Part shown: positions 6,246-12,357 of the stretch, in pieces
Layout of the letters: each line of letters opens with the position of its first letter
How positions within the stretch are numbered: the first letter of the stretch is position 1
Virus record (IMG/VR): IMGVR_UViG_3300035688_000070
Coordinates: 1-23,000 of that record
Length of the DNA stretch: 23,000 nucleotides
DNA from: a virus
Reading direction: 5' to 3' (one strand)
Notes under the pieces: generated by a model
Database searches by the model: none
Told to the model about the DNA's origin: nothing
What the model saw: the letters and a program-made list of their open reading frames with translations, nothing else
Translations under genes and position numbers: made by a program

Positions 6246-6710
6246 TTGACCGTTCAATATGTGAGTTACACGGATATTCAGAGTCAGCTTAACGCGAGTT
6301 ATGACTCTTCAAGCTTAACATACACGGTTTTCGGTTTACCCGTCTCTCAAGCATCCTTTTTGGCACACGTTGATTTTGCAAATCTTTACGTTAACTCTAT
6401 TGTAGGTCAAGACCTGCAAACCACGGACCAGCGTTACAACTGGGCTAAAATGGCTGCATTAAACCTGGCTTCATTGCGTATTCTTGTGGCTGCTAGCGGA
6501 GGCATGCTGCTCGGCGCCTTTGATTATCGTTTAGGCGATCTTTTCATTACCAAAGCTACAATCGGCAGAGTAGCCTTTCAGAATGCAGCTCAGGGCTTTA
6601 AGGATGATCTTGTTAGAATGCTGATGAATTTTGCAACTCCCGTTATTGCCGCTGAAGCTTCAGCTAAGGATGAGGTCCCAACGTACCGCGGCGGGTTAGT
6701 GAATCCATGA
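6246..6710 (+). CDS. Head-tail connector (adaptor-like) protein
   Basis: A 154-residue protein starting at TTG 6246 behind AGGTAGAT. It lies downstream of the capsid gene, where the adaptor that binds the portal is usually encoded. Its layout fits: an N-terminal segment (YTDIQSQLNASYDSSSLTYT), then helices with LAHVDFANLYVNSIVG and RYNWAKMAALNLASLRILVA, then a flexible C-terminus. The helical bundle with a first helix that counts positions in the DNA-path ring is typical of gp15/gp6-like adaptors. Its stop overlaps the next start by two bases (ATGA). The assignment rests on position and predicted fold; direct sequence similarity to a named family is not evident. Confidence 0.58.
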   Translation: MTVQYVSYTDIQSQLNASYDSSSLTYTVFGLPVSQASFLAHVDFANLYVNSIVGQDLQTTDQRYNWAKMAALNLASLRILVAASGGMLLGAFDYRLGDLFITKATIGRVAFQNAAQGFKDDLVRMLMNFATPVIAAEASAKDEVPTYRGGLVNP

Positions 6711-6838
6711 GCAAAGTCTTAGGCAAAGGCAACTATATCGTTGCAAAAGTGAATGGCGTCAAGCAAGTTTTAACAAGCGCTGAGATGCAGCAGCTTATCA
6801 ACAATGGCTACGATGTTGAAGTAGTCACGCCAACCTAG
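6707..6838 (+). CDS. 43-residue protein, translationally coupled
   Basis: ATG 6707 overlaps the previous stop in ATGA, the classic sign of coupled translation. The product is 43 residues and contains NYIVAKVNGVKQVLTSAEM, then NNGYDVEVV. The pattern suggests a beta hairpin, one helix and a final strand, without membrane segments or Cys. I do not recognise a family. The tRNA-like fragment begins eight bases after its stop. Given the size and overlap, it is probably a small connector or accessory protein, but no function can be assigned. Confidence 0.6.
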   Translation: MSKVLGKGNYIVAKVNGVKQVLTSAEMQQLINNGYDVEVVTPT

Positions 6839-6845
6839 AAAATAG

Positions 6846-6885
6846 TGCGGGGGGTGGGATTTGAACCCACGAACCTGGCTTTTTG
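6846..6885 (-). other. tRNA 3'-end fragment (partial tRNA; possible attachment-site scar)
   Basis: Read on the minus strand this has a complete T arm. The stem GTGGG (6866-6870) pairs with CCCAC (6854-6858) around the seven-base loop TTCAAAT (6859-6865), matching the universal TTC-A pattern. Next come CCCCCGC (6847-6853) as the acceptor 3' strand and A as discriminator at 6846. Upstream are GGTTC as a five-base variable loop and a possible 3' anticodon stem. No matching 5' half (GCGGGGG on the minus strand) exists within 200 bases, and CCA is not encoded. Archaeal tRNA-Leu often has a GCGGGGG acceptor, but identity is uncertain. The fragment lies antisense between two structural genes. Confidence 0.62.
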
Positions 6886-6906
6886 AGGGCGGGGGAGATT
6901 TTACCA

Positions 6907-7026
6907 ATGATTGGTAAACTGAAGCGACTTAGCAAGCTTGTCTGTGAGAAGTGTTCTGTTACCGATTATTCCGTTTGCACTCATTGCGAGATTAAAAAGT
7001 TGATAAATGAGCTGATGGAAAAGTGA
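6907..7026 (+). CDS. 39-residue zinc-ribbon mini-protein
   Basis: ATG 6907 opens a 39-codon frame ending TGA 7024-7026, overlapping the next gene's GTG start (7023) in AAGTGA. The protein has C13-x2-C16 and C24-x2-C27 (CEKC, then CTHC), spaced for a single treble-clef or ribbon zinc site, followed by a charged helix EIKKLINELMEK. No family is recognised. A structural zinc ribbon or nucleic-acid-binding role is possible. The gene starts just after the tRNA fragment, so it may have come with the same DNA. Confidence 0.5.
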   Translation: MIGKLKRLSKLVCEKCSVTDYSVCTHCEIKKLINELMEK

Positions 7027-8642
7027 ACGTTCCACAAAGCTATTACGATTTCATAATGCATTACGCCCCGTACTTTTACGTTGTACCCACAGCTATAACA
7101 GCGGATGCGCCTTCAGGTCAGAAAAATGTAACTGTTGCGGATGGCACAAAATTTCAAGCGGGCTTTCCGGTGCAGATATACGATGACTCCAATAGCGAAT
7201 GGAACGTTGTCGTTAGTGTCAATGGTAACGTTGTGACTATGCAGAACAATCTCGCTTACACGTATCATGTCGCTAATGGCGGCGTGGTTGAAGGTCCAGA
7301 CCCAGCTTTTGGGCAAGGTGTGTTTCCTGCTGCCTTCGCCATTGACTTTCTTTATCAAGCTTACAGTGCACCGCAATTCAGCGCGAACCAGGCTGCCATC
7401 CTCGCTGAGATCGTGAGTCTTGCGAACTTTATTGTTTCGCAGCAGTGTACTAACGCCTCCAAAAAAGCGTATGGCGGGTTTGCAAGCAGCGTTGGCAGTA
7501 CATCATACTATAGCGTCGATGCGTGCCGCGTTATTCCATCACTTCTCAAAGCGTATAGTTTAACGAATACAGCGAGTTATCTCGTTGCTGCTGTTCTCGC
7601 CGGGCGGACTTTCCTTTACAATATGCAGCATCAGCCTAGCATCTTAGGCGTGCATGACAAGTATTATGGCGGCTTCGCAAGGTATGTCGACATTAATGAT
7701 TCTTGGCGTCGAGAGATGGATATTGAATGCTTGTACTGCTTCATAGGCTTGCAGATGCTCGCTCAAACTTATGACGTCGCTAACGCAGTTACCTACAACA
7801 GTATGATGAGTGACGCAGTCGGTTTCTTGCGAAGCGGCTTTGAGCAGTTGTATCTTGATTTTGATCCTAAACCTTCTGGTGACGGGAATTGGCACAGAGT
7901 AGGCAGCCCAGAGACTCAGGTTTACGATGACCCTATAAGCTTCGCTCTGCTAGGCTTGTATACGTATGAGGGCTGGAGCACATCCTGCCAAAGAGTGTAC
8001 AATTTTATTGAGACAATTCGGGCTTCAGCCCAGTATCCAGCGTACAACCCTGCTATCTGCTGGCCAGGATACATTGACATCGTAACTCGTTTTCCCGCAT
8101 GCGCTTATTACGATGCTCTCACAACGGGCATTCTTGGAAAGATACGAGCTGCTCACGATAAACCTGCTTACGCTCTGAGCATGCAGATCCTCAGTTCGTA
8201 CTATTCTCAATTCATGAATTGGGGTCCACAATTTACGGATTATTCACCGATAACTCCACAGAAAGCTATGGCGAATGTAACTTGGCTTGCACAGTTTTTC
8301 ATTGCTTATCAGGACCCGTCAACAGAGATAACGCATATTCTAAGCGTCAACGGCGAAAGTCTGCTTCTGTACCCTATTCAGCAGGCGGCTGACCAAGTGA
8401 CGTGGGGATCACCGCTTAATCTATTGGGCTTGGTGACTTTGGGCGCAGTGGGCGAGATTGTCTTGGAGCCTGGCTACATTACTGAGGACCATATTACTGT
8501 TTACACCTTCTTGCCAGTGCGTGTGCATGACAAGATAAGGCGTGCAGGCGTCGACTATGAAGTTATTACAGTGTCGGTTTCTGACTTGAACGGTGATCCT
8601 CAATTTTACAAGAGCGTCTGCAGGAAGTTGATCAGTCAATGA
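7023..8642 (+). CDS. Neck protein fusion: beta domain, alpha/alpha-toroid, head-closure-like C-terminus
   Basis: A 539-residue protein starting at GTG 7023. Residues ~20-90 form a small beta domain (GQKNVTVADGTKFQAGFPVQ), common in phage tail proteins. Residues ~95-415 are long paired helices with aromatic, Gly-rich turns: YGGFASSVGS, YYSVDACRVIPSLLKAYSL, YYGGFARYVDINDSW, MDIECLYCFIGLQMLAQTY, DDPISFALLGLYTYEG. This pattern resembles alpha/alpha-toroid enzymes such as six-hairpin glycosidases or lyases. Residues ~440-539 end with VHDKIRRAGVDYEVITVSVS, similar to head-closure proteins that act below the portal adaptor. The size is about five times that of an ordinary head-closure protein. The fold is inferred; no catalytic residues are certain. 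The next gene overlaps in ATGA. Confidence 0.6.
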   Translation: MNVPQSYYDFIMHYAPYFYVVPTAITADAPSGQKNVTVADGTKFQAGFPVQIYDDSNSEWNVVVSVNGNVVTMQNNLAYTYHVANGGVVEGPDPAFGQGVFPAAFAIDFLYQAYSAPQFSANQAAILAEIVSLANFIVSQQCTNASKKAYGGFASSVGSTSYYSVDACRVIPSLLKAYSLTNTASYLVAAVLAGRTFLYNMQHQPSILGVHDKYYGGFARYVDINDSWRREMDIECLYCFIGLQMLAQTYDVANAVTYNSMMSDAVGFLRSGFEQLYLDFDPKPSGDGNWHRVGSPETQVYDDPISFALLGLYTYEGWSTSCQRVYNFIETIRASAQYPAYNPAICWPGYIDIVTRFPACAYYDALTTGILGKIRAAHDKPAYALSMQILSSYYSQFMNWGPQFTDYSPITPQKAMANVTWLAQFFIAYQDPSTEITHILSVNGESLLLYPIQQAADQVTWGSPLNLLGLVTLGAVGEIVLEPGYITEDHITVYTFLPVRVHDKIRRAGVDYEVITVSVSDLNGDPQFYKSVCRKLISQ

Positions 8643-9625
8643 GCGCATACGAGGACCCTGTAACAACAGTAATCAGGCTTCTCAGCAAGAAAATCCAAGT
8701 AATCAAAGACGATAATTCAATAGCCACAATCTACGTCAGCAAAGAATGGTACGACAGAGAACTTTTCAAAAACTACGACGCACAGATAAGCGTGGGTTTA
8801 GCTCAAAGTCAAGATGAGATGCTCGAGATCTCTGGCAGAATACGGAGACGCATAGGGAGACTTCGTGTTAATATTTGGGCTACAGATAGACCTCAGACGT
8901 CTGATCCAGGCAGAACAATGCGTCAGAAGCTGGTTGAAGAGGTCAACCGTGTTGTTAGGCAAAACATGAAGACTCCAAATCAAGCATTTTATGACTTCTC
9001 CGGCTTAGGCTACCCTTCAGGCGATCCGCATAAAGCGTTCTCAGGCGCCGCAGCGACTGAGTTAGTGCCGAGTGATGCTGGCTGGGCTGAGCTTTCTAAT
9101 TTAGACTATCAAAAAATTTGGCATCCAGATAGCATTGACTACAGCAAGAGCACATCGGTGAATCTTCAGTATAGTATGATACTTTTCCGTTTCAAACTTG
9201 ATATGGATGCGTCAAAAGTTCAGCAGATCGTCTTGAGTTTTCTTGGCTACGGGACTGCTCCTGCAGGTAATGGCGCCACGATTAAAGTTTGGAATGCTGT
9301 TGCTTCTGCTTGGCAAAACGCTGCGAGCGGATCAGGTGGGACGAATGAGTATATTACTATCACGTTGACTTCAAACGTTACGAATTACATCGACTCTAAC
9401 GGGTATGTTTGGCTTCTCGTTCGAACAACAAACCCAAGCAACGGAACAACAGCAGCCGTGATAAACTGCGATTATGTCAGTTGCACAGTCTCGGTTAATG
9501 GCATCACATACCTAAATGTTGAGAGTTACCGTGATATTGACAAGGTTGATGTTAAACCTTTCATCTTCAGGACAGAGTTTATCCTGAAATCATGGTCCTT
9601 CGAGGACATTGGAGGAGTATTCTAA
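8639..9625 (+). CDS. Tail-completion (terminator-like) protein with inserted beta-sandwich domain
   Basis: A 328-residue protein overlapping the previous stop by ATGA. Residues 1-115 look like a tail terminator or completion protein: an N-terminal helix, strand DAQISVGLAQ, basic GRIRRRIGRLRVNIWAT, and helix MRQKLVEEVNRVVRQNM. Residues ~290-328 (ESYRDIDKVDVKPFIFRTEF) read as the last strands of the same domain. Between them, residues ~125-285 form an inserted beta-sandwich with MILFRFKLDMDASKVQQIVL, then an SGSGGTNEYITITL strand, then NGYVWLLVRTTNPS. It resembles carbohydrate-binding or DNRLRE-like adhesion domains. Normal terminators are about half this length. The insertion is inferred from pattern. 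Confidence 0.65.
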   Translation: MSAYEDPVTTVIRLLSKKIQVIKDDNSIATIYVSKEWYDRELFKNYDAQISVGLAQSQDEMLEISGRIRRRIGRLRVNIWATDRPQTSDPGRTMRQKLVEEVNRVVRQNMKTPNQAFYDFSGLGYPSGDPHKAFSGAAATELVPSDAGWAELSNLDYQKIWHPDSIDYSKSTSVNLQYSMILFRFKLDMDASKVQQIVLSFLGYGTAPAGNGATIKVWNAVASAWQNAASGSGGTNEYITITLTSNVTNYIDSNGYVWLLVRTTNPSNGTTAAVINCDYVSCTVSVNGITYLNVESYRDIDKVDVKPFIFRTEFILKSWSFEDIGGVF

Positions 9626-9648
9626 AAATTGAAAAAAGGTGAAAAAAC

Positions 9649-10524
9649 ATGAGTGTTGAAACATATGGCGCACACGAGTGCCGCGTCTATTTCGTGCAAG
9701 AATCAGTGTATGGACAGACACCAACGAATCCTACGATGCTGGGAATAAACAACGAAGGCCCAGAGCCAAAAATAGCCCCAAGCCTCATTGAAATCATGGG
9801 CGTGGGCAGCAGAGACCTTCAAGCCTTGGTCGCTGGCATGAGAAAGGTTGACTTGAAGATTCCGCACACATTGAGTCCTCTTGCTCCCATCAATTTCATC
9901 CAGCACGTGCAGACATTGAACAGCCTAAGTGTTCTGGTGGCTTACTACAAGGGCTTATTTACGAGCCCAACAAACGTCATTGCCTTTATGCATACTGGCT
10001 GCAAAATCGATAAAGTAAGCGTCTCATGCAAAATTGATGATATAGTTAAGGCAGACGTTGAGTTAATCGGTCGAGATGTCTCAAGGTCAACAGCGCTACC
10101 AACAGGCGCAACTTATGGCGACTACCCAGGCGGAATCCCGTTCTTTAACACTAAGGTGCAGAAAGGCGCTGCTGGCGGCGGAAGCTTAACTGATCTTACT
10201 GATGTCACGGACTGGAAGTTTGAGATTCAAAACAACCTGAAAGCTGTCGTTACAATTCAGAGCGGCGGAACAGGGCTTTTGCTGAAGTATCTACGCGAAC
10301 GCAACCGAACACTAAGCGGAGAGCTTACGCTCGAATTTGAGAGCGATTGGGCGCTAGCTGATCTTTTGGCTGATACTCAATTCAGCTTAAACTTCAACTT
10401 GAGTGGTGGAAAACAAGCTCTATTCACGTACTGCAAATGGGGAGAGTTCAATCCAACAGCAAAAATTAAGGATCTCGCAAGCGTTAAGCTGAAGTTTCTC
10501 GCTCAAACCGTAGCCATAAGTTAG
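9649..10524 (+). CDS. Tail tube (major tail) protein
   Basis: A 291-residue protein starting at ATG 9649 with AAAAAGGTGA at 9634-9643. It is beta-rich with periodic strands: an N-terminal YGAHECRVYFVQESVYGQTP start typical of archaeal and phage tail tube proteins, a central GCKIDKVSVSCKIDDIVKAD strand pair, and DVTDWKFEIQNNLKAVVTIQ with the C-terminal tube fold. The long insertion with hydrophobic strands is normal for siphovirus tube proteins. It polymerises into hexameric rings around the tape measure. It lies between the tail-completion protein and the assembly chaperones, as expected. Family membership rests on position and motif pattern. Confidence 0.78.
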   Translation: MSVETYGAHECRVYFVQESVYGQTPTNPTMLGINNEGPEPKIAPSLIEIMGVGSRDLQALVAGMRKVDLKIPHTLSPLAPINFIQHVQTLNSLSVLVAYYKGLFTSPTNVIAFMHTGCKIDKVSVSCKIDDIVKADVELIGRDVSRSTALPTGATYGDYPGGIPFFNTKVQKGAAGGGSLTDLTDVTDWKFEIQNNLKAVVTIQSGGTGLLLKYLRERNRTLSGELTLEFESDWALADLLADTQFSLNFNLSGGKQALFTYCKWGEFNPTAKIKDLASVKLKFLAQTVAIS

Positions 10525-10532
10525 GTGATTCT

Positions 10533-10871
10533 GTGCGAACGGAAACGCTTGAAGTTGATGAGCGTTTTGGTAAGGAATACGCTGGCCGCTACGTTTTCAG
10601 AGAGATCACGTGGGCTAAACGTAACCGCATACTGCAGAAGTACACACAGTACAGTACTAAAACGGGCACTGTCATAACAACGGATTACGTGGCGATCCAA
10701 GCGGAGACAATATGGGCTAGTCTCAAGGAGCAGCCGGATTGCAAGCCCTTATCGTTAGAAAAGCTGCTTGGCGAAGATGAGAATGGCATTCCCATAGGCT
10801 TAGGCGAATTACTCAGCAAGACAGCTAACAAGCTTAACGCGCTTTCGGTTGAAGAGACAAAAAACTCTTGA
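10533..10871 (+). CDS. Tail assembly chaperone, short form (gpG-like)
   Basis: GTG 10533 has AGGTGAT at 10523-10529 as ribosome site, overlapping the tail tube stop. The 112-residue protein is acidic with helices (ITWAKRNRILQKYTQYS, then DYVAIQAETIWASLKEQP, then SLEKLLGEDENGIPIGLGEL). This matches the helical N-terminal domain of lambda gpG-like chaperones that bind the tape measure. The gene lies between the tail tube and tape measure genes, the conserved location. Its last codons carry the slippery heptamer at 10859-10865, allowing a fraction of ribosomes to continue into the -1 frame (11065) and make a longer form. Confidence 0.75.
   Translation: MRTETLEVDERFGKEYAGRYVFREITWAKRNRILQKYTQYSTKTGTVITTDYVAIQAETIWASLKEQPDCKPLSLEKLLGEDENGIPIGLGELLSKTANKLNALSVEETKNS
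10859..10865 (+). other. Programmed -1 frameshift slippery site (A AAA AAC)
   Basis: In the phase of the upstream gene, the codons are ACA AAA AAC TCT TGA, so the heptamer A AAA AAC is in the canonical X XXY YYZ register. It is only one codon before the stop. A slip of -1 puts the ribosome in the frame of the ORF ending at 11065, which is open from here. A GGGC (10872-10875) and GCCC (10890-10893) pair could form a small stem six bases after the site. An alternative stem is GCGG (10882-10885) with CCGC (10892-10895). The heptamer and frame relation are seen directly. Confidence 0.7.
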
Positions 10872-11065
10872 GGGCGATGAGGCGGAGTAGCCCGCACCAG
10901 TCCGTCACAGAGTTTAGGTTGTGCAAAGAGTTCGGGTGGACTATTCAGCAGCTTTATCAGCAGCCGAGCAAGAAAGTCAGCGAGTTTCTCGTTATCTTAA
11001 GTGAAATAGATCGGCAGACGCAGGAAGAAATTGACAGGGCTAAGAGAGAGTCGAGGCGCCGTTAG
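10868..11065 (+). CDS. Tail assembly chaperone extension (gpT-like), probably expressed by -1 frameshift
   Basis: This frame begins near TTG 10868 and overlaps the end of the upstream chaperone. Its product alone would be 65 residues (ATG 10877 would shorten it to 62). It contains EFRLCKEFGWTIQQLYQQPS, then a helix VSEFLVILSEIDRQ, and a basic end RESRRR. This small, W-x-x-x-x-L-Y domain resembles the gpT part of lambda-type gpGT, which contacts the tail tube. No good Shine-Dalgarno precedes it; GAGGG is only two bases from ATG 10877. With the slip at 10865, the fusion would be 177 residues. Independent translation by coupling cannot be excluded. Confidence 0.7.
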   Translation: MRAMRRSSPHQSVTEFRLCKEFGWTIQQLYQQPSKKVSEFLVILSEIDRQTQEEIDRAKRESRRR

Positions 11066-11068
11066 AAA

Positions 11069-11443
11069 ATGAGTGTCCAGTTTCGTGTTGAGCTTAGCGG
11101 GTTTGAAGATTTTGCTGAGAAAATGCGTACACTAGATGAAGCCATGCAGGACTGTGTCCAAGACGCTTTGAATCAGACAGGTCAAATGGTTGTGCGTCGT
11201 GCTCAGGAGTTGGCGCCGGTAAGGACTGGTCGCTTGATTTCGGGGATTTACGCTCAGATCATTTACAAGTGGGTTGTCAAAGTCGCGTGCATGGTGCCTT
11301 ACGCTTTGTTTCAGGAGTTTGGCACAAGATACATTAGTCCACGTTATTTCTTAACGCGGGCTTTGGCGGAGAATGCGAGTAACTTTATGTTTATTGTGTC
11401 TGCGGCTTTGGAGCGTGCTGCAGAGGAGGCGGGTGCAGAATGA
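11069..11443 (+). CDS. HK97-gp10-like (DUF646-type) head/tail component
   Basis: A 124-residue protein starting at ATG 11069, three bases after the chaperone frame stop. It carries the family pattern: an N-terminal helix with FEDFAEKMRTLDEAMQDCVQ, then MVVRRAQELAPVRTGRLISG (the conserved A-x-x-x-A-P-v-r-T-G-x-L motif), then VPYALFQEFGTRYISPRYFL (Y-A-x-x-x-E-F-G-T, then P-R-x-F-L). These features define the HK97 gp10 family of tail-completion or joining proteins. In most siphoviruses the gene precedes the tail tube, but here it follows the chaperones. It may have a local tail-tip or joining role. The next gene starts in ATGA overlap. Confidence 0.8.
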   Translation: MSVQFRVELSGFEDFAEKMRTLDEAMQDCVQDALNQTGQMVVRRAQELAPVRTGRLISGIYAQIIYKWVVKVACMVPYALFQEFGTRYISPRYFLTRALAENASNFMFIVSAALERAAEEAGAE

Positions 11444-12357
11444 GTACAATGGGCGAGATAGCGGTTACGATTCGAGCGGTGAATGAGGCTACGCCCGAGT
11501 TTGAAGCTGTCGCAAGTGATGCTGCGCGTATGGCTTCAGAGGTTGGCGCTCAGGCCGTAACTATTCATACAGAGAATTTGGCAAGCCCAGAGATTAACAG
11601 GGTTGCTGAAGACGCTGCAAGAGTTAAGGCTGAGGTTGAAGGTTCGCCGATAACGATTTCTTTTGCGCCGATTGAAGTTCCACCCTTGCCGCCACTTGAT
11701 ACTACGCCTATCCAAGCAAGCCTTAACGAAGTCGGAGTTGCTGCAACAGGGATGGGTGCGGATGTTGAAGCTGCGTCGACTAGTTTTGATGATATGTCTG
11801 CGCATGCTGAAGCGACTATGGTAAGCTTGCGTACAGTTGCGGGTGGCATACGGAGCTTCAGTATGATGGGTATGGAGCTTACGACGGTAGCGACTGACTT
11901 CGGCATACTTGATAGAGAGACGGCGAAATACGTGCGTGGACTGATGGCTGTTATAATGATTGTTTCCACTGCTGCTCGTATGTACAGCTTCCTCACGCTT
12001 ATGACGACTGGGCATACTGCTGCTCTTGCCGTTGAAACTACCACGGAAACGGGGGCTACTGTAGCCGAGACTTCTCATTCAGTTGCTCATGGGATTTATG
12101 CGGCTGCTTGCAACATTGCAACGATGGCTGAAAACGCCTTAAACATTAGCCACGCAACATTTCTGGCTTTGACCGGCGTTGGAATAGGCGTAATCATTGC
12201 TGCTGCTGTTGCTATTTCCTATTTTGCCTCTCAAATGAATCAAGCAACAGAAAGTGTTAAAAATTATAATACGGCTGCTGCTGAGACGCCTGCCAGAACA
12301 AGCGGTATCACAAGAGCGCAAGAGCAATCTTTATCACGGAAAGGTGTTGAGCCATGA
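11440..12357 (+). CDS. Short tape measure protein
   Basis: A 305-residue protein overlapping its neighbours on both sides (ATGA at 11440 and at 12354). It is Ala, Thr and Val-rich with long helices. There is a repeated N-terminal unit: ATPEFEAVASDAARMASEV, then ASPEINRVAEDAARVKAEV about 35 residues later. Hydrophobic helices lie at about residues 165-190 (LMAVIMIVSTAARMYSFLTL) and 240-265 (FLALTGVGIGVIIAAAVAIS), as in tape measures that enter host membranes. Its position after the chaperones and before the tail hub supports the call. At about 1.5 angstrom per residue it would set a tail of only about 45 nm. Confidence 0.72.
   Translation: MSTMGEIAVTIRAVNEATPEFEAVASDAARMASEVGAQAVTIHTENLASPEINRVAEDAARVKAEVEGSPITISFAPIEVPPLPPLDTTPIQASLNEVGVAATGMGADVEAASTSFDDMSAHAEATMVSLRTVAGGIRSFSMMGMELTTVATDFGILDRETAKYVRGLMAVIMIVSTAARMYSFLTLMTTGHTAALAVETTTETGATVAETSHSVAHGIYAAACNIATMAENALNISHATFLALTGVGIGVIIAAAVAISYFASQMNQATESVKNYNTAAAETPARTSGITRAQEQSLSRKGVEP

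Noticed and set aside
6841-7026. Complete or permuted tRNA gene
   Set aside because: No CCCCCGC on the plus strand (the complement of a GCGGGGG 5' strand) and no D arm or full anticodon arm was found on either side.
11536-12078. Two long minus-strand frames opposite the tape measure
   Set aside because: They mirror the Ala/Thr codon bias of the tape measure; one is Arg/Ser-rich and neither has a start signal.
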